Positions 43,724 to 52,653 of a DNA stretch of 64,000 nt are shown here, in pieces. The notes under the pieces are model-generated. The model worked only from the letters and a program-made list of their open reading frames with translations. It was not told the origin of the DNA and ran no database searches. Source of the stretch: Erythrobacter donghaensis (GTDB lineage Bacteria; Pseudomonadota; Alphaproteobacteria; Sphingomonadales; Sphingomonadaceae); the NCBI RefSeq assembly GCF_002155425.1, contig NZ_MUYG01000011.1:1-64000 (forward strand), written 5' to 3'. The first letter of the stretch is position 1; every line of letters starts with the position of its first letter. The translations under genes and the position numbers were made by a program.

Positions 43724-44581
43724 CCGCGCGGCGAGCGACTTCGCGCCGCTCACCCCAGCATCGAAAGCCCTGCGCGCGCCCAGCACCGTGCGGTTGGCGA
43801 GGGTGGGTTCGAGCAGGATCAGGCTGGTGCACTCCGCCCAGTGCGTGCCGAACATCGCCTTGTGCGCGCCCTCACCCTCGGTGAAATCGAACCACCGGAA
43901 GCGCGTTTCGGCGAACAACTGCTCGAGCGCCTCCATCTGGAGCACCGTGCCGACCGACAGCCGCGCCCAGTCGGGATCGTAGCCGAGATGGGCGTAGACC
44001 AGGGTCTCTCCCACCACCGGGAGCGACAGATAGGCGACCGGCTGGCCGTCCGCGTGCAGCAAGAAGGCGCGCATCCGCCCGGCCTCGGCGCCCTCCAGCA
44101 TCGCGCGGCGCGCGGCTGGGGTGTCGGGCAGTCCGGCATCCAGCAGCCGCGCCTGATAGGTGCGGGCCGACAAGGGCAGGGCGGCGGCGAGGAAGGCCTC
44201 GATCTCGGCTGGGGTGCGGTGCGCGGTGACGCTGTAGCCGCCCGGCACCTCCGCCAGCCGCTTGGCCTTGCGCCTCAGGGTCGAGCGGGTCTTGCCCGAA
44301 AACCCTGCGAGGTAGTCGGCAAAGCTGCCGCCCATGTCGATATAGTGGCGCCGGTAGTCCTGCCGCCCGCCCGCAAGCAAGCCGGGATAGCGCGCGGTGA
44401 CGGCGCCGAGCTGCGCGGTGGGGGCCGAGAGCACGCGCAGCCCGTCAGGGCCCAGCGGCGGGGCCGGGGGCATGGTGCCCGCCAGCACGTTCTCCAGTGT
44501 GAAAGCCCAGGTCTCCAGCGCGCGCGGCACGCTCAGCAGGCGGCGCGAGCCCAGGGTGAAGTCGATCGCGGCGCTCGCCAT
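43682..44581 (-). CDS. GNAT/BioF2-like acyltransferase
   Basis: A 299-residue protein of the CelD/BioF2-like acetyltransferase group (FemAB-like double-GNAT fold), typically linked to exopolysaccharide export. Core blocks: GSFADYLAGFSGKTRSTLRRKAKRLAE, RMRAFLLHADGQPVAYLSLPVVGETLVYAHLGYDPDWARLSVGTVLQMEALEQLF and FRWFDFTEGEGAHKAMFGTHW. It ends a two-gene run with the deacetylase-like gene, six bases downstream of that gene's stop. Substrate unknown; surface polysaccharide is likely. Confidence 0.78.
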   Translation of the reverse strand: MASAAIDFTLGSRRLLSVPRALETWAFTLENVLAGTMPPAPPLGPDGLRVLSAPTAQLGAVTARYPGLLAGGRQDYRRHYIDMGGSFADYLAGFSGKTRSTLRRKAKRLAEVPGGYSVTAHRTPAEIEAFLAAALPLSARTYQARLLDAGLPDTPAARRAMLEGAEAGRMRAFLLHADGQPVAYLSLPVVGETLVYAHLGYDPDWARLSVGTVLQMEALEQLFAETRFRWFDFTEGEGAHKAMFGTHWAECTSLILLEPTLANRTVLGARRAFDAGVSGAKSLAARSGALGRIRALLRA

Positions 44582-44587
44582 CGCAGG

Positions 44588-45568
44588 CTAAAGCGAGCCG
44601 TAGAGCGTGTTGGACAACAGCTGCTCGGCAATGCGCATCCCGGTGCGCACCGGGCTGGCGGGCAGCGGTTCCTGACCGGTGCCGGTCAGGCGCGGGGCGG
44701 GCGGGGTGTCGGCATAGGTGCCGGTGGTCACCCCCCGCATCGTCGCAAGCGCGCGGATCAGCCCGCCAAAACGGCGACGCACGATCGGGTTCACCGCCAG
44801 CTTGCGGCGATTGATGAGTTCGAAGGAATGGCTGACCAGCGTAAAGTTGCACCGCCCCCCGTCGCGCGCATGGCGGATCGCGCTCAGCATCTCGGCCAGC
44901 GTTAGCGCGGTGATCTGGGCGTGGCGCAGTCCTCCGCCGATGGTGCCGATAGTGCCGACCGGCACTTCGATTACGCCCATGTGGCCGATCGGGTCGCGGT
45001 CCTCTGCGGTCAGGCCGATGCGGCAGGCGCTGGCCCCGACCAGCGCGGGGCAGTGGCTGGTGTCGTAGGTGATGCCGGTGCTGGCGAGCGCGCGGAGGGT
45101 GTTGTCGTCGGCGCCGTAATTGCCCGCCCGGAAGGCGACCGGCGCAGGCGCTCCGGCGGCGATCAGCGTGGTGCGGGCATAGTCGAGGATCGCGCATTGA
45201 TCCTCGAACGGGAAGTCGGCGAGGTCGTGACCGGTGGTGCTTAGGCGCAGCGGTACGGACGCGCCCGCGAGGCCCAGCCACTCGGTATGGCAGTGGAGTT
45301 GCACGTCTTGCCCGGCAGCGATGATCGGCCCGACGATGTCCTCGATCGCCGCCACGCCCCAGATCAGCGCGGGCATGGGATCGACGAAGAACACCGCCTT
45401 CTGCCCGTATTGCGCCAGAACTTCGAGCTTGTGCGTCACGCCGGCCGGGCCCTGCGGCGTGTTGCAGGCGATCGAGCGCGCGAAATTGTCCGCCCGGTCC
45501 GCCGCGCTTGGCCCCGTATACAGCCCCGAGGAATACTCGGTGTCGATGGTAATGAACACGCGGGTCAT
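44588..45568 (-). CDS. Polysaccharide deacetylase-like (NodB-homology) protein
   Basis: A 326-residue protein with the NodB-like barrel. TIDTEYSSG carries the metal Asp, QLHCHTEWLG the His pair, and FRAGNYGADDNTLRAL the substrate Arg region. EVPVGTIGT and TLVSHSFEL are further barrel strands. It may deacetylate a surface glycan together with the adjacent GNAT protein. It lies first in this minus-strand pair, with the initiation codon at 45568. Confidence 0.75.
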   Translation of the reverse strand: MTRVFITIDTEYSSGLYTGPSAADRADNFARSIACNTPQGPAGVTHKLEVLAQYGQKAVFFVDPMPALIWGVAAIEDIVGPIIAAGQDVQLHCHTEWLGLAGASVPLRLSTTGHDLADFPFEDQCAILDYARTTLIAAGAPAPVAFRAGNYGADDNTLRALASTGITYDTSHCPALVGASACRIGLTAEDRDPIGHMGVIEVPVGTIGTIGGGLRHAQITALTLAEMLSAIRHARDGGRCNFTLVSHSFELINRRKLAVNPIVRRRFGGLIRALATMRGVTTGTYADTPPAPRLTGTGQEPLPASPVRTGMRIAEQLLSNTLYGSL

Positions 45569-45625
45569 GACGCCGACCGCTGTAGCGTCCGAGGGTTAAG
45601 GTCGTGTTATGTTGTCTCTCAGAGG

Positions 45626-46387
45626 TCAGATCCCGCCCGGTGTGACCGGATGGCTTTGCGCGGCAAGATCGTCGGCGAGGCTTTCGGCGCAGGCTTTCAG
45701 GCTCTCAGCGCTGACCGAGCGGATCACGAAATTCGCGCCCACACGGCCTTCGCGGAAGAAGGGGTAGGAGCCGATCTGGCAACCTTCGTGCGCGGCTTCG
45801 GTCTGGCGTAGCAGATCGGCGACCTCGCTTTCGGCGACCCAGCAGCCGAGCGTTTCGCTGAGCAGCGGCAACCCGCCTTCGAGCTCGCCGGTGAGTGCAT
45901 CGAGCATTCCCGCAGTGATGTGCGGCACGCCCGCCATCAGGAAGATATTGCCGCGCCTTATGCCGGGAGCGCCCGACATGCGGTTGGGGATGAGGTCGGA
46001 GCCTTCAGGCACCCGCGCCATCCGCAGCCGCCCCTCGTTCAGCCCGCCGCGGGTTTCGTAATACCTTTCGAGCAGCGCCCGCGCCTCGGGATGGATCACC
46101 ACCGGCACGCCCAGCGCCGCAGCGACCGCATCGACCGTGATGTCGTCGTGTGTCGGCCCGATCCCGCCGGTGGTGAAGAGGTAATCGTTGGCGGCGCGCA
46201 GATCGTTCACCGCCGCCACGATCCGCGCCTCCACGTCCGGCACCACCCGCACTTCGGCGAGGCGGATGCCCTGCACCTGAAGCCAGCTGGCGACCTGCGC
46301 AATGTTCTTGTCGTGGGTGCGGCCGGAGAGGATTTCATCGCCGATGACGACAAGTCCGGCGGTCCAGATTTTTTCGGGAGAGGTCAT
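45626..46387 (-). CDS. Molybdopterin-binding (CinA N-terminal-like) protein
   Basis: A 253-residue protein made of the MoCF/CinA N-terminal domain: AGLVVIGDEILSGRTHDKNIA, LFTTGGIGPTHDDITVDAVAAALGVPV (the GG-x-GPT-xDD motif) and IFLMAGVPHIT. There is no CinA C-terminal deamidase domain. Related proteins bind molybdopterin or act as ADP-ribose/NAD-derived pyrophosphatases, so the reaction is not certain. It is on the minus strand, separate from the monooxygenase gene. Confidence 0.82.
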   Translation of the reverse strand: MTSPEKIWTAGLVVIGDEILSGRTHDKNIAQVASWLQVQGIRLAEVRVVPDVEARIVAAVNDLRAANDYLFTTGGIGPTHDDITVDAVAAALGVPVVIHPEARALLERYYETRGGLNEGRLRMARVPEGSDLIPNRMSGAPGIRRGNIFLMAGVPHITAGMLDALTGELEGGLPLLSETLGCWVAESEVADLLRQTEAAHEGCQIGSYPFFREGRVGANFVIRSVSAESLKACAESLADDLAAQSHPVTPGGI

Positions 46388-46430
46388 GAGGGTTGGTTAG
46401 GAGAGAAATCTTCCGACCCCAAGCCCCTTT

Positions 46431-46514
46431 CGTCTTCCCCGCGCAGGCGGGGATCCATCGGCCCTTGCGATCACGCGAGAGGGTAGATGGACCCCTGCCT
46501 TCGCAGGGGTGACG
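46431..46514. repeat. Inverted-repeat element 2
   Basis: Left arm CGTCTTCCCCGCGCAGGCGG (46431-46450 onward) and right arm CCCCTGCCTTCGCAGGGGTG (46492-46511) form an imperfect long hairpin, with nested CCCC/GGGG palindromes in each arm. It lies between two minus-strand genes. Confidence 0.6.
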
Positions 46515-46523
46515 GAGCGGGCC

Positions 46524-48032
46524 CTACTCCGCCGCTTCCAGCTGCTCGTCCAGCCCCCGCGCATTGGCACCGGCGCGGGTGAAGGTGAGGATGCCGTCGG
46601 TCAGCGGGTCGTCCTTCATGCGCTTGCGATCGACCACATATTCCTGATTGAGCCGCCACGGATAGCTGATCGAATTGCGCGGCATGATGTGCTTGCCGCG
46701 CTGGATGTAGCCGCTCGAGAAGTCGAACACGTCGTCCTCGGTGATGGCCGCCTCGCCCTCGGGGGTCAGCACCGGCGTGGCAATCTGCGCGCCGGTTTTG
46801 CGCATATGTTCGAGCACGCGGCAGACATAGTCCGAATTGATGTCCGCCCGCAGCGTCCAGCTGGCGTTGAGATAGCCGAACACCACGGCAAGGTTGGGCA
46901 GGTTCGAGAACATGCAGCCCTTGTAATAGAACCGCTCGTTGAAACTCACCGGCGCGCCGTCGACGCGAACGTCGATCTTCCCCGCGACCGCGAGCTTGAG
47001 GCCCGTGGCGGTTACAACGATATCGGCGGGCAGGAAGGTGCCGTCGGTCAGGCGCACGCCGCCCTGTTCGAACTTGGCGATCTGGCCGGTGACGACGCTC
47101 GCCTTGCCCGACTTCATCGCCGAAAACAGGTCCTCGTCAGGCACCAGACACAGGCGCTGTTCCCACGGGTTGTAGGGCGGAGTGAAGGCGTCCTTGTCGT
47201 AATCGGGGCCAAGCGCGGCCTTGATCTTCTTATGGAGCGTGTCTTTCACTTTCTGCGGCTTGTCGCGCGCGGTCTTGAAGGCGAGGTCCTGCATCTTGAT
47301 GTTCTTGAACCGGGTCAGCCGGTAGGCGAGCCTTTCGGGCAGCACCTTGCGTAGGAAATTCGCCACCGCGTCCTTGGCCGGGCGTGCGAACATCCAGGTC
47401 GGGGTGCGCTGGAGCATCGTCACGTGCCCCGCCTCGCGCGCCATCGAAGGGACGATAGTGACGGCGGTCGCGCCCGATCCGATCACCACGACGTTCTTGC
47501 CCTTGTAGTCAAGATCGTCGGGCCAGAACTGCGGGTGGATCACTTGGCCCTCGAATTCGCCGAAATCGAAGCCGGGATCATAGGGCTCGTCGTAATCGTA
47601 ATAGCCCGCGCCGAGATACAGGAAATTCGCAGTCATCCGCGTGCGGCTGCCATCGGCCTTTTCCAGCTCGACGTGCCAGCGCGCGTCATCGTGGTGGAAG
47701 TCGGCGCTCACCACCTTGTGGCCGAAGCGGATGTGCTGGCGGATACCGCGCTCGTCCACGATCCGGTCGAGATATTCGAGGATCGCGGGGGCATCGGCGA
47801 TGCTCTTTTCGTGGGTCCAAGGTTCGAAATCGAAGCCCAGCGTGTGCATGTCGCTGTCCGAACGGATGCCGGGATAGCGGAACAGATCCCACGTCCCCCC
47901 GAGATTGTCGCGCCGCTCGACGATGCAATAGGAATGGTGCGGGGCCTTCATTCCCATGTGCGCGGCCATGCCGATCCCGGAAATCCCGGCACCGACGATC
48001 AGCACGTCGAAGTCTGGCGGTGTGGCTAGCAT
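46524..48032 (-). CDS. Flavin-containing monooxygenase (Baeyer-Villiger-like)
   Basis: FAD- and NADPH-dependent oxygenase of 502 residues. FAD-binding GAGISGIGMAAH (about 14-25), the FMO/BVMO-type fingerprint region QVIHPQFWPDDLDYKGKNVVVIGSGATAV (second Rossmann motif GSGATA), and VVTATGL are seen. The fingerprint (FxGxxxHxxxWP/D) is partly matched by FEGQVIHPQFWPDD. ATG 48032 has GAGAGAGG seven bases upstream. It is divergent from the TonB receptor gene, suggesting an imported hydrophobic ketone or steroid-like substrate; this is inference from position. Confidence 0.86.
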   Translation of the reverse strand: MLATPPDFDVLIVGAGISGIGMAAHMGMKAPHHSYCIVERRDNLGGTWDLFRYPGIRSDSDMHTLGFDFEPWTHEKSIADAPAILEYLDRIVDERGIRQHIRFGHKVVSADFHHDDARWHVELEKADGSRTRMTANFLYLGAGYYDYDEPYDPGFDFGEFEGQVIHPQFWPDDLDYKGKNVVVIGSGATAVTIVPSMAREAGHVTMLQRTPTWMFARPAKDAVANFLRKVLPERLAYRLTRFKNIKMQDLAFKTARDKPQKVKDTLHKKIKAALGPDYDKDAFTPPYNPWEQRLCLVPDEDLFSAMKSGKASVVTGQIAKFEQGGVRLTDGTFLPADIVVTATGLKLAVAGKIDVRVDGAPVSFNERFYYKGCMFSNLPNLAVVFGYLNASWTLRADINSDYVCRVLEHMRKTGAQIATPVLTPEGEAAITEDDVFDFSSGYIQRGKHIMPRNSISYPWRLNQEYVVDRKRMKDDPLTDGILTFTRAGANARGLDEQLEAAE

Positions 48033-48347
48033 GACGGGGCCTCTCTCTCCCTGATTGACGGCGATGTAACCACAGGCCTTGCGCAAAAGCGAGTCTTGAA
48101 TGGCAATCTGCAACTGACTTTCGGGCGAGGCCCGGAGAGTGGCGCTGACCGGCGGCAACGCAATTTTGTTACGAATGCATAGGAATGCGTTGGATTCATG
48201 CTTCTCTGCCACGGGCAATGTGGCATTTTTGCTACTGTTCGGCCATAAGTTGCCTGTGACTCTTGTTAGGACGCGCCACGCTGATAGGCTCCGACACGCA
48301 ACCAAGACCGGCATAAAGACCGACTGGTTTGTGGAGAGAGGACAGCC
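48033..48347 (+). promoter_or_regulatory. Divergent promoter region, monooxygenase/TonB receptor
   Basis: 315 bases without a gene. The stretch about 48160-48260 is AT-richer (TTTTGTTACGAATGCATAGG and following) and a likely promoter zone. GAATGC occurs twice about 11 bp apart. GAGAGGACAGCC precedes ATG 48348. Confidence 0.4.
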
Positions 48348-50936
48348 ATGACGCGCAACTTCGCATATTACGCATGCGGCCTGTTGGCCTGCAGCGCATT
48401 GACCACCCCCGCCTTTGCTCAGGATCAGGATGACGAGGCGGAGGCCACCCGCAACGCCGACAACGTCATCATCGTGACCGCCACCCGCCGCGCGCAGGAC
48501 GTGCAGGACATTCCGCTCGCGGTGACCGCGATTGCCCCGCAGCAGCTTGAAGCGCAGCGTGTGGTCAACATCCAGCAGATCGCCGCACTCGCTCCGTCCT
48601 TCACTGCCAGCCAGGCGCAGCTTGCCTCGGGCTCGGTGGTGCTGCGCGTACGCGGCATCGGGACCACCTCGAACAATATCGGCTTCGAAAGCGCGGTCGG
48701 CATCTTTATCGATGGCGCCTATCAGGCCCGCCCGGGCGTCGCGCTCTCTGAATTCGTCGATGTGGAGCGCGTTGAAGTGCTGCGCGGCCCGCAGGGCACG
48801 CTGTTTGGCCGCAACACCTCGGCCGGCGCGCTCAACATCACCAATGTCCGGCCCGACGTGACCGAGTTCGGCGGCTTCGTGAATGCCGAATACGGCAACT
48901 TTAACGAGGTCAGCCTGCAAGGTGCGGTCAACGTGCCGATCGTGCAGGACACGCTCGCGCTGCGTGTCACCGGGGCCTATCGCAACCGCGACGGGTTCCT
49001 CGACGTGGTCGACCGCACCGGGACCAAGGTTGGCGAGACCAACGACGTCGATCAGTGGCTGGTGCGCGGCCAGCTTGGCTGGGACACCGAAAGCGGCCTG
49101 CGCGGCCGCATCATCGCCGATTATTCCAAGAGCAAGTCGAGCTGCTGCGGCGCGATCGAGCTCTACCAGTCGCCGCTGGTGACCGGCGGGGCCTATGCCG
49201 CGGTCGGGCTCGGCGCGAATGGCGGGAACGGTCAGCCCGTGGTCGCCACCGCGCGTGACGATCAGGCCACCTTCGAACGGGCGATGGACAATCGCATCGT
49301 CTCGGCCAACTTCGCTCCGCGCGCCGATATCGACAACTACGGCGTGACCGGCGAGCTCGAGTTCCCGATCTCCGACAATGCCGACCTCATCTTCATCGGC
49401 TCCTACCGCAAGTACGAGAGCTTCGAGAACTACGATTCCGATTTCACCGGGCTCGACATCTTCAACGTGCCCGCGCTCAACCTCGAAATCGACAACTGGA
49501 CCGCGGAACTGCGGCTTCAGGGCGAAAGTATGGGCGGCGCGCTCAACTACATGATCGGCGGCTTCTACTCCGACGAGCAGATCGACCAGTCGGTCAGCTT
49601 CTCGCTCGGGGCGGATTACGGCGAGAATGTCGGCGCGCTGCTGTTCGTGCCGACGGGCGGTGCGCTCGGGCCTAACCCGCTGACTCTGTTCACCGGGGTC
49701 GATCCGGCGGGCACCAGCAACACCAACCGCTTCCAGCAGGATGCCAAGAGCTACGCCGTCTTCACGCACAACTCGCTGGAGATCACCGACGGGCTCGAAC
49801 TGACAGTCGGTGCGCGTTATTCGTGGGAAGACAAGTCGGGCGGGTTCACCCAGACGGCGAGCAACAACCGGATCTGCCCCTCGGTGCTCGGCGCGCTGGG
49901 TTCGGTTCCGGCGCCGCTGCGTCCGACCTTCATCGGGCTTGGCTGCTTCGGCTTCACTGCGCCGGCCGATCTTCCGGCGGCCTTCGGCAACCCCACCGCC
50001 ACCCCGCCGGTCGCTCCGCTGCCGCTGGTCCGCACCTTCCAGTCGGACTTCAACGACGAAGAGCTGATCTACACCATCAAGCTCGGCTACGCATTCAGCC
50101 CCTTCGTCAACAGCTATGCCAGCTTCACCCACGGCTACAAGGCGGGCGGGATCAACCTCGATACCACCGCGGCGGTGCTGGGGGCTGACCCCACCTTCCT
50201 GTCGGAAGAGGTCGATGCCTACGAAATCGGCGTGAAGGGCCAGACTCCGGACGGCAAGGTCACGGTCAACATCGCGGCCTTCTATGAAGAGTTCACCAAC
50301 TTCCAGGTGCTCGAATTCACCGGAACGGCGTTCGCCACCTTCAACGTGCCGGTCGCCGAGACGCGGGGCGTGGAAATCGAAAGCGTGATCCGGCCCAGCG
50401 ACGAGCTGACCTTCAACCTCGCCGCGACCTTCCTCGAAGCGAGCTACCCGGATGATTGCGCGGGAACGCAGACCTCGTTGCAGGTGCTGGCGCTGTGCGG
50501 CAACGATCTCACCAACGCGCCGCAGATCGTCGCGCTGGCGGGGGCCATGTGGGAGAAACCGCTCAACGACTCGACCGAGTTCTTCCTGGCCGGGCAGGTT
50601 CGTCTGGAGGGTGACCAGCGCACCTCGACCCAGGCGATCATCCTGCCGGGTGCGGCCGAAATCGCGGCGAATGGCGGGCTGCAGCAGGCGATTGACGCGG
50701 CGCCGCCGATCATCGCCGACATTCAGGACGGCAAGGCCTTCGTGAACCTGCGCGCCGGTCTGCGCTTTGCCAACGGGGCCTATGCGATCGAAGGCTGGGT
50801 CAACAACCTGACCGACGAAGTGGTGCGCGGGGTGACCTTCAACACCACGCTGCGCGGCTCGGGTGCGGCCAACTCGCGTTCGGCCTTCGTCCTGCCGCCG
50901 CGCCAGTACGGCGTGACGCTGCGCGCGAAGTTCTGA
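48348..50936 (+). CDS. TonB-dependent receptor
   Basis: Outer-membrane transporter of 862 residues. The signal peptide ends at AFA-QD (25). The TonB box region is NVIIVTATRRAQDVQDIPLAVT, the plug (about 45-165) contains RGIGT, FIDGAY and VLRGPQGTLFGRNTSAGALN, and the barrel ends in GVTLRAKF with terminal Phe. Insertion of a Cys pair in KSSCCGAIE is unusual. This FecA/CirA-like sphingomonad class often takes up aromatic or steroid-like carbon sources. The divergent flavin monooxygenase supports that, but no substrate is proven. A strong terminator follows. Confidence 0.9.
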   Translation: MTRNFAYYACGLLACSALTTPAFAQDQDDEAEATRNADNVIIVTATRRAQDVQDIPLAVTAIAPQQLEAQRVVNIQQIAALAPSFTASQAQLASGSVVLRVRGIGTTSNNIGFESAVGIFIDGAYQARPGVALSEFVDVERVEVLRGPQGTLFGRNTSAGALNITNVRPDVTEFGGFVNAEYGNFNEVSLQGAVNVPIVQDTLALRVTGAYRNRDGFLDVVDRTGTKVGETNDVDQWLVRGQLGWDTESGLRGRIIADYSKSKSSCCGAIELYQSPLVTGGAYAAVGLGANGGNGQPVVATARDDQATFERAMDNRIVSANFAPRADIDNYGVTGELEFPISDNADLIFIGSYRKYESFENYDSDFTGLDIFNVPALNLEIDNWTAELRLQGESMGGALNYMIGGFYSDEQIDQSVSFSLGADYGENVGALLFVPTGGALGPNPLTLFTGVDPAGTSNTNRFQQDAKSYAVFTHNSLEITDGLELTVGARYSWEDKSGGFTQTASNNRICPSVLGALGSVPAPLRPTFIGLGCFGFTAPADLPAAFGNPTATPPVAPLPLVRTFQSDFNDEELIYTIKLGYAFSPFVNSYASFTHGYKAGGINLDTTAAVLGADPTFLSEEVDAYEIGVKGQTPDGKVTVNIAAFYEEFTNFQVLEFTGTAFATFNVPVAETRGVEIESVIRPSDELTFNLAATFLEASYPDDCAGTQTSLQVLALCGNDLTNAPQIVALAGAMWEKPLNDSTEFFLAGQVRLEGDQRTSTQAIILPGAAEIAANGGLQQAIDAAPPIIADIQDGKAFVNLRAGLRFANGAYAIEGWVNNLTDEVVRGVTFNTTLRGSGAANSRSAFVLPPRQYGVTLRAKF

Positions 50937-50972
50937 TCGCGACAAGTTAGCTCCGAAAAGGAGCGGGAGAGG

Positions 50973-51014
50973 AGAAGCGGCCTGCCTAGCGGCGGGCCGC
51001 TTCTTTCTTTTTTG
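50973..51014 (+). terminator. Rho-independent terminator of the second TonB receptor
   Basis: AGAAGCGGCC (50973-50982) pairs perfectly with GGCCGCTTCT (50995-51004), followed by a T-rich run to 51014. Confidence 0.8.
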
Positions 51015-51165
51015 TTTGCGTGCCCGCATCCGCGGGTTCGTCCTCGGTGCGTCCTGGTCGGCCTACCGCTTCGCTACTTGAGGCCGGTTTCCCTCCGCTT
51101 CGCTACGGAGCACCTGCGGGCGCGCGGTCGCGCTTGCGACGCCTGCGGCGTCGTCGCAGCGCTCT
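51011..51165. repeat. Mosaic GC-rich hairpin repeat, copy 4
   Basis: TTTGTTTGCGTGCCCGCATC, GCGGGTTCGTCCTCG, the 22-bp module (51062-51083) shared exactly with copy 1, GCTTCGCTACGGAGCACC, CTGCGGGCGCGCGGTCGCGC and a GCGACGCC/GGCGTCG hairpin. It combines modules in an order different from copy 1. Confidence 0.7.
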
Positions 51166-51193
51166 TTTGCGAAAAAGCGTATGCGGCTAAGCA

Positions 51194-51221
51194 AAAGGCG
51201 GCCCGTTGCGGGGCCGCCTTT
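51194..51221. terminator. Bidirectional hairpin terminator
   Basis: AAAGGCGGCCC (51194-51204) and GGGCCGCCTTT (51211-51221) form a perfect 11-bp stem with a six-base loop, between convergent genes and between two inverted repeat copies. A- and T-runs at its ends would suit termination from both sides. Confidence 0.7.
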
Positions 51222-51245
51222 CAGTTCCCGATAATCGCGCTGTTC

Positions 51246-51355
51246 CGGTCGCGCGAGCGACCGCAAGGCCGACCGGCCGCCCGCAGCGGGGCCGTAGCGC
51301 AGCGAAGGCCGTCTAGCGAGGACGTGCCAGCGGATGCGGGCACGCCGGCAAACTC
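51246..51355. repeat. Mosaic GC-rich hairpin repeat, copy 5 (inverted)
   Basis: Read on the minus strand this copy gives GCCCGCATCCGC, GCACGTCCTCGCTAGACG, CCCCGCTGCGGGCGGCCGG and GGTCGCTCGCGCGACC, the same order as copies 1 and 3. With copy 4 it forms a head-to-head pair. Confidence 0.7.
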
Positions 51356-52517
51356 ACATACTCCTCGCGATTAGCATCTTCATGATCTCGTTCGACCCGC
51401 CGTAGATCCGCGCGATGCGGGTGTCGCGGTACATCCGGGCGATGGCGTAATCGTTGATGTAGCCCGCGCCGCCGTGGAATTGCAGGCACTTGTCGACCAC
51501 TTCGCTTTGCAGCTCGGTCACCCAGTATTTCGCCATGCTCGCGGTCGCCACGTCGAGCTTGCCTTCAAGCAGTTTGGCGATGCAGTCGTTGACGAACACC
51601 CGCGCCGCGGTGCCCCGCGCCTTGAGGTCGGCCAGCACGAACTGGGTGTTCTGGAAGTCCCAGATCGTCTTGCCGAAGGCCTTGCGGTTCTTGACGTATT
51701 CGACCGTCACATCGAGCGCTTTCTCGATGCCGCTGATGGCGTTCATCGCGATCACCAGACGTTCCTGCGGCAGCTCGCCCATCAGCTGATAGAACCCGCG
51801 CCCTTCAACCCCACCGAGCAGATTGTCCGCCGGAATGAACACATTGTCGAAGAACAGTTCCGAGGTGTCCTGCGCATCGAGCCCGATCTTGTCGAGCTTC
51901 TTGCCGCGCTGGAAGCCTTCCGCGCCATCGGTCTCGAGCAGCAGCAGCGAGATGCCCTTGGCGCCTTCCGCCGGATCGGTCTTGGCGACGACGATGATGA
52001 AGTCCGCCAGCTGCCCGTTCGAAATCCAGGTCTTCGACCCGTTGAGGCGGTAGCCGTTGCCGTCCTTCAGCGCGGTGGTCTTGATCGATTGCAGGTCGCT
52101 CCCCGCATCGGGCTCGCTCATCGCGATCGCGCTGACGAGATCACCGCTGACCAGGCGGGGGAGATATTTCTGCTTCTGCTCCTCGGTGCCGTGACGGACG
52201 AGGTAGGGCAGGATGATGGTGTTGTGCAAGGAAGCGCCGAAGCCCTCGACGCCATGTTTGCCCTGCTGGTCGATCACCACCATGTCATGCCGGAAGTCGC
52301 CGCCGTGGCCGCCATATTCGGTGGGCACGCTGACGCCGAGCAGCCCTGCTGCGCCCGCCTCGCGCCAGAATTCGCGCTCCACCTGCCCGTCCTCGCGCCA
52401 CTTGTGGACGCGCTTTTCGGGGGCGTGCTGCATGTAGAACTTGCCGACCGCGTCGGCGAAGATGGCGATTTCTTCTTCTTCCATGAAGGCCGGCTGTGGC
52501 ACGTCGATGACGGGCAT
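51354..52517 (-). CDS. Acyl-CoA dehydrogenase
   Basis: FAD-dependent enzyme of 387 residues that introduces an alpha-beta double bond into an acyl-CoA. It has the AIAMSEPDAGSDLQSIKTTA FAD-binding motif, NGSKTWISNG, FGKTIWDFQNTQFVLAD, LQFHGGAGYINDYAIARMYRDTRIARIYGGSNEIMKMLIAR, with the YGG-type Glu region near the end. ATG 52517 has GGAGAG upstream. It belongs to a beta-oxidation-like group with the crotonase and thiolase genes; parS site 2 lies 34 bp upstream. The acyl chain preferred is unknown. Confidence 0.9.
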   Translation of the reverse strand: MPVIDVPQPAFMEEEEIAIFADAVGKFYMQHAPEKRVHKWREDGQVEREFWREAGAAGLLGVSVPTEYGGHGGDFRHDMVVIDQQGKHGVEGFGASLHNTIILPYLVRHGTEEQKQKYLPRLVSGDLVSAIAMSEPDAGSDLQSIKTTALKDGNGYRLNGSKTWISNGQLADFIIVVAKTDPAEGAKGISLLLLETDGAEGFQRGKKLDKIGLDAQDTSELFFDNVFIPADNLLGGVEGRGFYQLMGELPQERLVIAMNAISGIEKALDVTVEYVKNRKAFGKTIWDFQNTQFVLADLKARGTAARVFVNDCIAKLLEGKLDVATASMAKYWVTELQSEVVDKCLQFHGGAGYINDYAIARMYRDTRIARIYGGSNEIMKMLIARSM

Positions 52518-52550
52518 TTTCTCTCTCCTGATGATCAGCGTAGCGCGGTG

Positions 52551-52566
52551 TGTTTCACGTGAAACA
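52551..52566. promoter_or_regulatory. parS site 2 (ParB/Spo0J binding)
   Basis: A second perfect TGTTTCACGTGAAACA, identical to site 1 26.5 kb away. It lies in the gap between the acyl-CoA dehydrogenase and crotonase genes. Confidence 0.9.
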
Positions 52567-52653
52567 CCGGCTTTTGGGGGAACGGGGCGGCAACGGGTGG
52601 CCGATGACGCGACAACGGGCTGGCGCCGCGCCGCGTCCGGGCTGGCACCAGAC

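Noticed and set aside
46524..51029. A 1501-codon open frame on the minus strand spanning the monooxygenase and the whole antisense of the TonB receptor
   Set aside because: Only the part below 48032 has family motifs and a ribosome site. The rest mirrors a strongly GC3-biased gene and is an artefact of codon bias.
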